The notes beneath the pieces were generated by a model, which saw nothing but the letters and a program-made list of their open reading frames with translations, ran no database searches and was not told where the DNA came from. This document shows positions 1 to 11,186 of a stretch of 64,000 nt of DNA, in pieces; position 1 is the stretch's first letter; each line of letters opens with the position of its first letter. Source of the stretch: Hypericum androsaemum (taxonomy: Eukaryota > Streptophyta > Magnoliopsida > Malpighiales > Hypericaceae); assembly GCA_963995505.1 (NCBI GenBank), contig OZ023185.1:1922001-1986000 (forward strand). The letters run 5' to 3'. A program made the position numbers and the translations under genes.

Positions 1-109
1 GACCTATTGATCACGTATGAAAGCTCAATTGTGAACATATCCTTGATGTATGACATCATCGTTTTGATTGAAAATTTATGATTTTCGATCCCTGGGAAAA
101 ATATGAGTA

Positions 110-418
110 TTGACCCAAAATTTATGCATTGTGTTGTATGTTTACAATGATTGTTCAAAAGTACTCTATTTTTTTCTTACCAGAGCACGTGTTGCGAATG
201 TACGTAATATGAAGCGTAAGATATCGAAGTGTCGTATCTGCTGGAGGGAGCATATAGATAGTAGAAATGTGCTAGAAGAGTACAAAATTTTTGTTAAGAA
301 GAAGATACAAAAGTGTATCGAGGCTGGAGGTTATGACCGCAGATTAGATTGGCAAACGATATTTGGGCAGAAGGGAATTTTTGAGAAAATTTCCTTTAAT
401 GCACCAACGGAGTTGTGA
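110..418 (+). pseudogene. Remnant of the pre-gag ORF of the decayed copia element
   Basis: This 102-codon frame contains AGGYDRRLDWQTIF, which lines up with AGGYNYGEDWPSMF in the 193-codon ORF at 8412-8993. It sits ahead of the gag zinc knuckle in the same relative place. The two share little else by eye, so this is an eroded, diverged copy. The function of the original protein is unknown. Confidence 0.45.
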
Positions 419-3400
419 AGTGGACGAAAAGGACGTCGCTTCTGCTCTAAGAAATATGTTTACAGATTCTCATATCCTAGTGAGCTATGGATAGTCGAAT
501 CTGCGCCAGTCCGTGTCATGAATTATTTTTCCTAGTTTATACGTGAATCATTGAAATTTTTGTTAGGTCTTGTTGGAAGTTTCTTGAACAGTTGTGTTTA
601 GAACTTCAAGTATTTCCATGGTAATTTTGTCGTTTAGTAAAAGACATATGTTGTCTCGATTAAATAAAATATTTATTTAATTGTTAGATTATTACCATGA
701 GAAATATCCACTTGAATTTACTAAGCGAAGAACTTTTAACATTTAAAGTTTGAGATTAACTCTCGGAGGGTGAGGGGAAGCATGCCCGCGACTTTCTTCG
801 AATTTGAGATTAATTGAGAACTTTAATATAAGTTAAAATTTATAAATACATAGTAAATTATTGTATTGCTGAAACTTACGAGATTCTTGATACACAACTT
901 TCATAATTTTCAAAGCTATGTGGATAGCTATGTGCTGAAAGAACAATAGGTTCTAGAGACTATAAATGTGATTATGGTCTAGTCTAGGAATGCACTCAAT
1001 TATTTATCACTTATCGAAAATGTGTCTACATGAGACGATCAATATAGCTAGACACATGCTCAATTTTGAGCAGGAAATCCAAAGAATTCCATGCCTTCAA
1101 GATGAGATCATATGAATGACCCTAATGCATGTTGATAATGTTATGACATTTCATAAATGCAAGTTGTCACCTTTAGCTCAAAGAGGGTCAGTGACCTCTT
1201 AGCGATCGAAGTCCATCCTGAGGTGTATGAGACTAGTGGTTGTTCTAGTGGGAGCAATAACAAGGTTGACCGCTGTGGTGATGGCAAATGGAATTTCTGG
1301 AAAATAAAAGAGAGAAACTGAACAGACTCAACCTGAAAGAAGAGTTCTAAGGGTAAGAAGAACTGAGAGGTTTAACATTTCTGAGTTGAAATATTTTAAC
1401 TGTCAAACGAAGGGGCATTTTGCAATAGGATGCATTGCCAATGCGACGAGGCGCTAGTTTAACTCACTTACGAGTGAATTAAATGTGTCTAGTTTCATCC
1501 TTCTAACTGAAGGTCACTAAAATGTAGGTGATCCATTCAGCATAGACAGGCCACGTGACAAAGAAATATGAAATCTTTGTCGAATTCAGGTGAGTACCAA
1601 CTGGAGCAAGCTTTATTAATGTTGGGATATATATACATGAGTAGAAGTAAGAGAGGTTGGCTCATACAGATTGAGCCTACATACCCTGTTTCTATATGAC
1701 GTGTTATGTACTACAAAAAAAATTCACGGAATTCAATATTTGTTCAAGTTTCGTTGGCTCTTGGTTTCTATAAGATAATTGAGTGCAACACACTTAGTTA
1801 ATTTTTGGGATAAGTCTTTCTTCGTTCTAGTTATTTATTGAATGATTTCTATCATAGATGTTGATCTTTGAGATTTACATAGTGATTGTTCTTTCGAGGT
1901 CACAACTTCCATAACGTCTAAAGATGATATTTTGTTGTGGCATTCTAGATTTTGACTATATTGATCAAGTTCGCATAATTGTCTTGCTAAGGCAGAACTA
2001 AAGAGTATTTAGAGAAGACTAAATTTTCCCACATGCGAACGTTTCCAAAAGGAAAAACCTAAATGAGAGCCATTCGGCATAATAACTAGATATGATTGTT
2101 CAGTGCAATTAATTCATTCTGACGTATGTGGTCGAGTGAATGTGAGGGCAAGGCATGAGGCCTATTATCGTTTCGTCGCATTTAATAGATGATTATATTT
2201 AGACATGGTCAAATCTATTTGATTTCTCACAAGTCTGAAATTTCGTGTAACTTCAAGGCATTCATGGATAATGTTGAGAATCAATTTGATCTGAAGATCA
2301 AGACCTTACAATTTGATTGTAGTCATGATTATCTCCTGATTTTAAACTTCATGTGATGAAAATAGATTGAACGTGAGTAATTCATTCCTCGCACATCTCA
2401 TTAGAATGAGATAGCGGAAAGAAGAAATTGAATTCTTCTTGACATGGTTAGACATGTGATAGCGGAGGCAAATAAGCTTATATCATTTGATGGAGATGCG
2501 CTCCAGACCGCCACATATGTTCTAACTCGTGTGCCGTCCAAGTGTGTCACTCCAACTTCTCACCAGCTATAGATAGGTCAAAAGCTCGATCTAAGCTACT
2601 TAAGGCTGTGAGAGTAGATTTTTTTACATCCATCTATGTGAGTATCTTACAAAGAGTGTCTTTGTTGAATACTCATAAGTATCAAAGAGATACGTGTTCG
2701 TGGGCGAAGTGAGTAGCGACTTGCTTTGTATAAAACTGATAGCTAGAATCATCTGGATCACTCCTTCAGAGTGAGAGAATTATGGAGGAGAAAGATTTAC
2801 CACCTCCGGCTATTCTGGAAGTTCCTGATCAAAATGATCTTCATCTCATTAGGAGTGTGAAGGATCTTCATCTCAGTGGAAGTATGATTGATCTTTATCT
2901 TAGTAGGAGTAGAATTCTAAATTTCAGTGGGAGTTAGAATATAACTTTGACAAGAATACGGTTCCTGGTTACGATAAATATATGAGAGATGTTTATCAAA
3001 TTGGGATAGACTAAAAGAATAATTTTTCTGCGCTAACGACTTAAGGTCGAAGGTGTAGGAATTGCTCTCTTGAAAAATGGTTCAAGTAAGATTCTTTTAG
3101 CAAATCGTGTAAGATGAAAATGAACACAAGAAGTTTCTAATGCTCAATCAGCTCCCAATTAGAATAAATTAGTTAAAGCAATGAAGGAAGAGATGACTTT
3201 CATAAACCGAACCATGTAAGAACTGGTTGACCTACCTAAGGGCGTAAGGCAATTGCAAATTTATGGATTCTTAGGATTAAGCGTAAAAGACTCGCTTAGA
3301 TGCCAAAGGATTCGCACAACATAAAAAAATTTGACTATGAAGAGTCATTTTTGGTGGTTGTGAAATTCATGCCCATTAGGTTTATTCTGGTTGTAATGAC

Positions 3401-4151
3401 TTACTTTGTCTAGAGTATAAAGGTTGCATTTATCGATGGAGAATTGGATCAAGAAACCTATATGGTTCAACCAAAGGGTTACATTCAAAAGAATGAGGCA
3501 ACAAACTTAGAGTTTGCTAATAGTTGAGATTAGCTCTTGCATACAGTCTTTAAGACAATGTTGTACTCGTCGTTTCATAGTTCGAATATATCGTATAATT
3601 TCGAATTGATTGACGATTACTACTATAATGTCTACATTAAATTCTCTGGGAAAAGTTTGTCATAGAAAAGTTTGTCATCGTACATTGTATGTAGATATAT
3701 AAATAGCCGAAAATAATTTGGGATATCTTAATGAGGTCAAAGTGTGAGTTTTGACCAACTTTGAAATTAAAGATATGAGAGAGGCTGATTACATACTCGA
3801 AGTTAAGATTTCGATGAATCGTTTGAGTTCAACGATTTAACTGTGATGGCATCAATCTCAAGAACGTCCCAATAGTCATAAGGTCATTTTTCTTAATAAA
3901 GACTTGTATCTAAACATATCTCAGGAGGTGAAGGATGTGCAAGTGTCCTTTGCCCAAATGACATGGATTATTTTCAATCCAAGCAAAGCACCTTGACAAG
4001 CGGTCAAGAAAATTATGAAGTATTTGAAAATGATTATTCCATAATCATCAAGTAATCGAGGTTAAGACCCGATATTGAGGTTATGCTAATGCCGATTGGG
4101 CTGTGATATGGATATGTAAAAATTCATATTCGGATATATACTTTTTGCTTA

Positions 4152-4346
4152 TTGGTGATGCTATCTCGTGGAGTAGCTATAAATAGACTTGAGTCTGTCT
4201 CCAAATCAGCTGTAGAGGCCGAGAATGTAGCTTATGTAGCTATTGTGCAAAAAGTAATGTGGTTGAAGAGAGTCTTAAATTATTTATCCTTAATTACCTC
4301 AGAAGAACCAATGAGCATATTTTATGATATATGGTTGTGTGTATAG
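4152..4346 (+). pseudogene. Copia RNase H C-terminal fragment
   Basis: The frame reads LSRGVAINRLESVSKSAVEA followed by ENVAYVAIVQKVMWLKRVL. It matches the end of copia RNase H, where an S-x-S-T/A-V-E-A-E-Y-x-A block is followed by a W-L-R/K motif. It is the best-preserved piece of the pol C-terminus in this element and shows the element once extended past reverse transcriptase. It is cut off from the upstream pol pieces by stops. Confidence 0.7.
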
Positions 4347-5558
4347 AAGTGAGCATGAAACACATATCTATGTGAGATATGATAGCCGATCCAACGTCTG
4401 AGAATGTACTAAGGGACATGTTTTAGAAACATGTCAGGTCCCAGCCTCCCAGGATTTGTGAATGAGATATTTTTGCTCGTATGGCATCTATTGGATTTGT
4501 TATTCAATGGAACTTGATGCTATGTCAGCAATACAAGTGTGAATATTATATTGAGTAACATTTACTCCAATGCATGTCGGACAGAGAAGTAGCCCTCTCA
4601 TACGGGTGTTTACCTCAGTGGGAGTCAATGGGTTGATTCTTGACTGGGATGAGGCAGTTTTAGAATATTATTAAATATCGAGTGTCTGTTCTAAAATGTG
4701 GATGCCGTCTTGCTTAACTACAAGAAGGATCTTGTTAAAGTGCAAGAGTATTGATGCTGCAAGCAATTGATGCTGCATTAAATAAGTTTTGAGAACTTAT
4801 CAGATTATAAGAAATCTAATGGTAAGAAGTAAGTAGAACTTACCATTATTCTGTCTTAATAGCCTAGAATAGTCTTTGGGAAGACTAAAGCCGTTGTTCG
4901 TAAACATCGAGGCCGATGCTCTAGTATGGTATTTTTTATAAAAGACATGCGCTCCTTCTCAGAAGAAAGAACACTATAACACATGGATCGTGTCATGTGT
5001 GCTTTACGACCTTTGGATGGGAAAATAATTTATTACTAAATGATTTCAATTTTTCTGGTGTGAGACCAACTCCGAAAACTATGGTTTCCAGAAATCTACC
5101 CTTAAGATCCTAAACATATTCTAAGAAGTATGATTCAGTGCTGCTAGTTTGGAAAGTCTTTAAAGGGTTATGTTTAAAGATTCGACGTGGCAAGGCTGAC
5201 TCGAAAAGAAGGCTAGATCATGATGGAAGGAATATTGTTAAGGGAAAATGTTATTATCGATCACATTCTAGAAGTTTCGTGGTTCACTGGTCGACCTATT
5301 ATGTTGAGAGCAATATAATAGTGAACACGAATAGATTGTTTCGAAAATCACGTGTGGAAACAATGAATGTGAGATAAAACCTAGGGTAAGTCATACTTTA
5401 TATAATGGATGTGTTAATCGAGATGCTATCATCCTTGTGGCCGTTGTGTGCTCTTGGGTTTAGCTAACGTGCACTCGATATATGCTGGTCGCACGATATA
5501 TGCGAAACACGAATTACGAGAGTTAATTGATTATGGTCAATCATGTGTGAGTGGGAGA

Positions 5559-5900
5559 TGTTAGAATTTTATTTGTAAAATTCTAGTACACCCATGATTT
5601 ATCTACTCCTTAATAACTTAGAAATTATTAAGGTGATGTGGTTGAATAGAAGTTACAACACGTGTAACTTCTCATGCGTGACCAATGGATAAAAGTGGTG
5701 GGTCTTTGATATAAGAGGCAAGGGATAGATGCCACATTTCTGGCTTGCTGTCCCTGTGAACTTGAATATATAAAAACAGATGGAGTTCATTTGATTCTCC
5801 TCTGGTGCGCACAACAGAAGTATTGAGACTTCTCTTGCACACAAAAATGACAAGAACGTAGTGTTCTTGATAGAAATTCTCTCGAACTCTGGTATCTAGT
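5559..5900 (+). repeat. 3' LTR of the decayed copia element (start supported, end uncertain)
   Basis: A purine-rich tract (GTGAGTGGGAGA, about 5547-5558) is followed by TGTTAGAATTTTATTTG, the usual polypurine tract and TG start of a copia 3' LTR. A TATA-like ATATAAAAAC near 5770 fits an LTR promoter. The matching 5' LTR is outside the window, so the right end cannot be fixed and 5900 is a guess. Confidence 0.5.
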
Positions 5901-6553
5901 CCGTGGAAATTAACCTTATTTCGATGAAATCGTGAGTAAGATTATCAGTGACAAAACTTCCGTTACAACGATCATGTGAAGAATACTTTTCGAGTAGAAT
6001 CTGTACTTCAAGAGATAAGTATTTAATTTATGGTTATTTGGATTCTTGCAATTATATTTATAATTATAAGATTGTATGATGAATCCCTTCAGATGACATT
6101 GTCTCATAGCTGTCATATATGGTGACATTGTCTCATCACAGTCCAAGAGAAATTCGGAACTTCCACTGTATGGACATTTTATGCATGACACTATTGTCCC
6201 TCGTGATTTTCTGCATGAAGGAGTTTTTTGTTTGGATACATTTGGTACAAACATAGACTTTCTAATTGCATTTAGAACAGCCATGATATCGCAATGGACT
6301 TGGGAACTTTTAAGTCTTCACTCGTTATGGCCTCTAGTATTTGTATTTTCCCAGAAAATTAACTTCTGGTTCTCTCAGCGTGTAATACTGTTGCAGACTA
6401 TTTGTTTAGCTTGTTTAATTGACATGCAATCATCTCGTCCTGGAAACCTCAAAATAAGCAGTTGACTGTTTCTGGTTTGCAGTACCCAATACTTACACAA
6501 GGGTTACAGAAACGAAGTTTTCGGTACGTTTGATTCTTCTTACTCCGTGATAT
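5901..6553. other. Unassigned sequence between two copia insertions
   Basis: Short frames on both strands (for example plus 6181-6465) show no family motif I recognise. It may be the rest of the older LTR or the host sequence in which the composite element landed, possibly an intron of the VASt-domain gene whose end lies at 15063-16661. No exon of that gene was recognised here. Confidence 0.3.
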
Positions 6554-6558
6554 GTTTC
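6554..6558. repeat. Target-site duplication GTTTC, left copy
   Basis: GTTTC immediately precedes TGTTGG at 6559. The same five bases follow the last CA of the composite element at 14991-14995. A 5-bp duplication is normal for Ty1/copia integrase, so everything between entered in one integration event. Confidence 0.85.
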
Positions 6559-7554
6559 TGTTGGTTTTAACGTGTAATTAACGAGTAATTACATGTTAAA
6601 CCTGATTAATTAACAAACTAATTCGTTAATAATAAATCAATTACTTGTCGAAGCAAGAGGTCCACAGGTTCGGATCGACTATGTCTTCGTGCCAGTCGAA
6701 TTACGATCACATTATAACGGATTCGTAATTGATTTTCACGAGATTTTCTCTATTGAAAATCTGATCAAAATTCAGGGACTATTCTAAAGTTTTGTCTTTC
6801 TTTTTGAGTGCTTGTAGGGAGAATTAATTATTGGTTCAGCCAGATTTCCCTTTTTATAGGAAAATTCGGCCAATCAGAACGCGCCACGTGGTACACCACG
6901 TGGCGCACATGGCTGTCACGTGGCACTTCTGGGCCGCATGTCCGCCATGAGGCATCCCACGTGGCAAAGCTACCCATAGCTTTGCCACGTGGCAGCACGA
7001 CAGTGTGCCACGTGGGCCGCCAACTCTGGCGGCAACTGCTTTTCTGGTCAACCCTACCATAGCGATTCGACGTGACGTGGCGCTGATGCAGTTGCCGCAA
7101 GAGTTGACGGCCCACGTGGCACACTGTCGTGCTGTCACATGGCAAAGCTATGGGTAGCTTTGCCACGTGGCATACCACATGTCGGGCATGCGGCCCAGAA
7201 GTGCCACGTGGCAGCCATGTGCGCCACGTGGTGTGCCACATGGCGCATTCTGATTGGCCAAAAAGGGAAATCCGGCTGAACCAATAAGTAATTCTCCCTA
7301 CAACCACTAAAATAGAAAGGCAAAATTTTGGAATAGTCCCTGAGTTTTGATCAGATTTTTAATAGAGAAAATCTCGTGAAAATCAATTACGAATCTGTTA
7401 TAACGTGATCGTAATTCGACTGGCACGAAGACAACGAAGACATATTCGACCCGACTCTGTGGACCTCTTGCTTCGACAAGTAAGTGATTTATTATTAACG
7501 AATTAGTTTGTTAATTAATCGGGTTTAACATGTAATTACACATTAAAACTAACA
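6559..7554. repeat. Palindromic double LTR at the left end of the composite
   Basis: This LTR-sized block is an inverted repeat of itself. The left arm, 6559 to about 7040, starts TGTTGGTTTTAACGTGTAAT. The right arm, about 7088-7554, ends with the reversed equivalent (ATTACACATTAAAACTAACA). The arms are separated by about 47 bp of unpaired sequence. Compared with the complete right-hand LTR, both arms carry the part next to the primer site and both lack the opposite end (TGTTGGACC...). The left arm supplies the terminal CA-side end used in integration; the right arm is joined to the plus-strand primer site. Confidence 0.8.
6880..7235. promoter_or_regulatory. G-box (CACGTG) array in the LTR
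   Basis: Ten CACGTG cores occur in about 350 bp, mostly as CCACGTGG/GCCACGTGGC, six in the left arm and four in the right. Several near-matches such as CCACATGG look like mutated copies. CACGTG is the binding core for plant bZIP and bHLH factors (ABA, light and stress responses), so in an LTR U3 region this array is a plausible enhancer. The spacing also makes the DNA rich in short palindromes. Enhancer activity is inference. Confidence 0.55.
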
Positions 7555-7556
7555 AT

Positions 7557-7568
7557 TGGTATCCGAGC
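7557..7568 (+). other. Primer binding site (tRNA-iMet type), plus-strand half
   Basis: TGGTATCCGAGC lies three bases after the CA end of the LTR. It matches the canonical copia site TGGTATCAGAGC with one mismatch. The other half of the composite has the unmutated form at 14384-14395. Confidence 0.75.
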
Positions 7569-8411
7569 ATGGTTGAAACCATGTTTTGATGATGATATGA
7601 TGTTTTAATTCAAGTAATTATGTGATTTTTTGGGTAAAAATTGTATTAATTATGATTTTATTAAAAATTACAATTTGTTGGACTTTAATGTAATTAATTT
7701 AGAACCAGTGGGACTAAATTGAATTTTGCGTAACAACGCGGGCAAATTCGCGCATGCGTGAAACCTTAAGGTACCAATCTAAAATTTGACCACTTACGTG
7801 GCAACTACGTGTCATGGACTTCGGTGCAAATTTTGAAAAACCTTTGGGACTAAACTAAAATTTGCCACTTCAATTCACTCCCGAGGAACTCTAATCGGGC
7901 GATTTGGGGGCGATTTTCACCAAATCGATTTCCGTCGATTTCATCAGAAATTTGACGATTTCGATGCCGGAGATCGATGATAATCGATTCTTCGGCGTGT
8001 CCTCGACGTCTCGATACCACTTTCATGGATCGACGTCGCCGGAAAGCTGTGAGGGAGAAGACGATGCCGACGACGATTTCGGCCACAATTCGACGAGTGC
8101 CTGTTACCGGCGTGACCGCGAGCTCAAGACGAGCCGATTGAGCTAGATCTCGTCGGTCGTATCCCCGGGGACGAGAAGATATCAACTGGAGAAGAAAACA
8201 GAATATTCTGGGATTTTTGCAAAAATTAAAGAATTTTTTGAAAAAAAAAATAGATTTTGGAACGAGTTCCGAGATATGTTAAATTTAACTAAAATCACAT
8301 GAATTGGTCCATAGTATGATCATCAATAGAATGAAAAATAATTTTTTCAATCCTATTTTGGGAGAATATGAGAATTAACCCGAAATTGACTTGCAATTGA
8401 TATAAGATTCG
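7569..8411 (+). other. Leader region of the plus-strand copia half
   Basis: Between primer site and the pre-gag ORF there are short overlapping frames on both strands (7850-8185 minus, 7904-8146 plus). Corresponding sequence is present inverted at about 13520-14380. The GC-rich 7880-8190 part is less AT-rich than the rest of the element. No protein family is recognised. It is likely an untranslated leader. Confidence 0.5.
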
Positions 8412-8993
8412 ATGGCTATTGGAAAGAGATATCTAAACTTTTGTGCAACGGAACTTCGACAAAAGGTTCTGAAGCACCATTTACCGCTCCGAGTGCCTAA
8501 GGTTGACATGTATGTCATCGTTGAACATATCGAGGCTGTTCACCGGGAGATGCAAGACTGGATCTGGGCCGGAGGCTATAATTATGGAGAGGACTGGCCC
8601 TCCATGTTTCCAGACCTCCTGGTTACGCTGAAGATCCAAGAAGATATGTGCGTCTTCTTGGAACCCGGGATCAATACCCATAGAGATGCCCTCTATGGTC
8701 TGATCCACTACCTTGAGGAGAGGGGTCTTCTCAGAGAGATGATACCTCCTCCCGTCCTGGAATTGCAAAGCGGTTTGGTCCTGAACCGCTACCTCGCTAA
8801 GGAGTACTATTATAATTTTCTTCCGCTCCTAGTCATCTGGATTATGGATACGATTCCAGTTCCGGTGGTGAACTTGGAACCTTCCTTCAGATCGTCCTCG
8901 CACCCGGTCTCCACAGGATCATTCTCGGATCCGGATTCAGATATGTATCTGGATTCTCCTACCGGATCGTCTGGACACCGGATCCCCATGTGA
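8412..8993 (+). CDS. Pre-gag ORF of the copia family, unknown function (plus-strand half)
   Basis: An intact 193-codon frame lies between primer site and gag, where most copia elements have only a short leader. The protein starts MAIGKRYLNFCATELRQKVL, has a mixed charged and aromatic middle (EDWPSMF, LIHYLEERGLL), a hydrophobic patch near residue 135-145 (FLPLLVIWIMDT) and a Ser/Pro/Asp-rich tail. I do not recognise the family; it has no zinc knuckle or protease motif. The inverted copy at 12919-13500 preserves nearly the whole frame, and a diverged remnant occurs at 110-418, which argues that it was a real coding sequence of this lineage and not a chance frame. It could be a captured host segment. 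Confidence 0.6.
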   Translation: MAIGKRYLNFCATELRQKVLKHHLPLRVPKVDMYVIVEHIEAVHREMQDWIWAGGYNYGEDWPSMFPDLLVTLKIQEDMCVFLEPGINTHRDALYGLIHYLEERGLLREMIPPPVLELQSGLVLNRYLAKEYYYNFLPLLVIWIMDTIPVPVVNLEPSFRSSSHPVSTGSFSDPDSDMYLDSPTGSSGHRIPM

Positions 8994-9341
8994 TTACATG
9001 TTGTGTTTAACTGTGCCCATATACATATATTGTTTTAGGAGAATTTTGTACAATAGGTTGAGACCTTGTCTGAGTTTTTGTGCATGTGTGTGTAAACTCA
9101 GAATGTACAAATGCATATGTGATGCATGTAATTAAATAAAGATGTTTGTTTAATTGCTACCACTTGAGTAATTAAACTCAGAATGTAATGAAAGGTGAGG
9201 GAAAGCATGCCCGCGACCCACTTCGATTTTGAGATTAATCAAGGACTTCGTATCGTTAAAAGTTATGAGTGTTTAGTAAATTGAATCATATTGCTAAATC
9301 AAATTTCTAATATGTTCTCATATTAAAAATTCCCTATAGAG

Positions 9342-10114
9342 ATGTTAGTTGCTTCTAGATCTATCAAAGTTGAGTTAAACCGTGAGTTAAAACTCAATGG
9401 TGAAAACTATGAGAAATGGAGCATGAAAATCCAATATGTGCTTGAGGAACAAGAAGTTCTGGAACACATACATGTGATAATGGATGAGCCTGATGAAGGC
9501 ACAACTGCTCAACATAAGCGAGACATAGAAGCTTATGTTATTTGGAAGAAAAAGAACACTACTGCCCGGTTGATTTTGTTGAGTTCGATGATGGATGATG
9601 GCACCCGATAATTTCGCGTGTATGACAACGCGAAAGAGTTATGAGACGCTCTCAAACAAAAATTTGGAAAGCTTTCAGTGTCAAAGCTACGTGCTTTGAC
9701 CATAAGGTTTGACACCTTTAAGAAGCGTCCGGAGGTTACCATGAGGAAACACTTGAGAATGATGTCTAACATGATCAGTGAACTGGCAGAGGCTGGTCGC
9801 ATACTTAGCAACGAGCAGCAGATTCAAGCTATCACATGTTTCCTACCACCAAGTTGGGAACAGATGAAGATGAATCTTACCCATTCTGACCAACTGGTAA
9901 CATTTGATGATGTTGCCAGACACCTTGAGCTGGAGGAAGATCGCCTCCTAGCTATGAAATCTCACCCTGAAGCCCATTCGACTAGTTCAATTGGGAATGG
10001 TGGAAAAAGAATAGAGGTAAAGGGAAGGGTATGAGTAAGGAAACTCCAAAGGCTGAAAACCTAGGAATCAAGTGAGATGGCTCCAAGGATAAAAAGAAAA
10101 GGCAGTTTAACATT
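9342..10114 (+). pseudogene. Copia gag, plus-strand half (broken)
   Basis: The frame starts near 9342 with KLNGENYEKWSMKIQYVL, the conserved N-terminal block of copia gag (DUF4219/UBN2 type). It continues in the same family after a stop at 9609-9611 and a further stop near 9642, with KLRALTIRFDTF, TMRKHLRMMSNMISEL and LPPSWEQMKMNLTH to about 10030. A frameshift near 10010 (GGKRIEVKG, against GGKKKRGKRKG in the other half) precedes the zinc knuckle at 10121. Gag would build the virus-like particle; this copy cannot make it. Confidence 0.8.
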
Positions 10115-10120
10115 TCAAAA

Positions 10121-11186
10121 GTGAAATGTTTCAACTGTCAGCAGAAGGGACATTTTACAAAAGATTGCAAGATGCCCAAGCAGGTACACATAAACTCAAG
10201 TGTGAGTAAGTTGTACGTATCCTCTTGTACCCTTCTAATTGAATCACATTCTATGTGGGTGATTGATTCAGGAGCGACAGACCATGTAGCTAGAGACTGT
10301 TGTTCGTTCGTTGATTACAGGCGATTGCCGCCTGGAGCAAAAACTATTTTTGTCGGTAACAACTCGTGCGTAGATGTGAAAGGCCTGGGCACTTGTAAAT
10401 TGCACCTTCGTGGTAGTCGTGCCCTTCTTTTACATGACATGTTGTTTGCTCCAGACATTCGAAGGAACCTGATCTCAGTTTCGGCCTTAATGTCTTTAGG
10501 TTTTTGGTTGTCGTTTAAGGACGACACTGTTAGATTGTATTTGGATGAAGCCTATTTTGGCCTTGGATATATATCAGAAGGTTTTTTGATTCTGGATATT
10601 GATCCTCGTAAAAGTTTTTCCTTAGTCACTAGTTCAAACTCATCGGAAGATGATATTAAACTATGGCATTCTAGACTAGGCCATATCGGTCAGGATCGTT
10701 TAAACCGTCAAGCTAAGGCAGGACTACTGGAAAATGTAGAGAAATCTATATTACCCAGATGCGCATCCTGTCTAGAAGGGAAAAGCACAAGAAAACCTTT
10801 CGGTACTGAGGCTAGAGTTAAATTTTCACTATAATTAGTCCATTCCGACATCTGTGGTCCAATGAACGTGAAGGCAAGGCGGAGCATATTACTTCATCAC
10901 CTTCATTGACGACTATACTAGATATGGTCTGATATACCTGATTTCTCACAAGTCTGAAACCTTAAACTGCTTCATGACGTACATGCGTTTTGTTGAGAAT
11001 CAGAAGGACAGAAAGATAAAGGCCTTACGAACTGATCGTGGCCGTGAATATCTTTCTGATGAGTTCAAAGCTCTATGCATTGAAAAAGGGATTGAACATC
11101 AGTTGTTCACTCCCTATACACCCCAGCAAAACGGGGTTGCTGAAAGAAGGAATAGAACCCTTCCTGCCTTAGCTAAACGGTTTAAA
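10121..11186 (+). pseudogene. Copia zinc knuckle, protease, pre-integrase and partial integrase, plus-strand half
   Basis: In order: CCHC knuckle CFNCQQKGHFTKDC (10127-10168), aspartic protease motif VIDSGATDHV (10258-10290), pre-integrase finger WHSRLGHIG...CASC (10665-10770), then after a stop near 10832 and a frameshift the integrase core (DICGP near 10848, FIDDYTRYG near 10905, ALRTDRGREYL near 11022, TPQQNGVAERRNRTL at 11120-11164). The frame then leaves copia sequence at about 11165 and enters the inverted partner, giving a spurious PALAKRFKRS end. All polymerase and RNase H sequence is missing. Confidence 0.85.

Larger units (their letters stand above)
1..5558 (+). mobile_element. Decayed Ty1/copia retrotransposon, internal region (5' end outside window)
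   Basis: The order of remnants is that of a copia polyprotein read on the plus strand with many frameshifts and stops. A CCHC zinc knuckle (CQTKGHFAIGC) lies near 1395-1435, integrase-like pieces near 2080-2480, a reverse transcriptase fragment (FIDGELDQETYMVQPKGYI) near 3430-3490, and an RNase H end at 4152-4346. A stretch near 765-900 (GGTGAGGGGAAGCATGCCCG) also occurs at 9195-9215 in the composite element further right, so both belong to one family, this copy being much older. The tract from RNase H to the 3' LTR is about 1.2 kb, long for a copia element, with no recognisable domain. The 5' LTR is not in the window. No open frame long enough to be functional remains. Confidence 0.85.

Noticed and set aside
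6828..7323. Several overlapping long open frames on both strands (HVAHHVAHMAATWHFWAA-type proteins)
   Set aside because: They arise from the CCACGTGG repeats in the palindromic LTR, where GC-rich repeats have few stops. Repetitive His/Val/Ala/Trp composition and overlap on both strands argue against a gene.
8412..8993. Cellular gene inside the copia element
   Set aside because: The frame has a counterpart in the inverted half and a likely remnant in the older relative, at the same place between primer site and gag, so it is treated as part of the element; an ancient capture is still possible.
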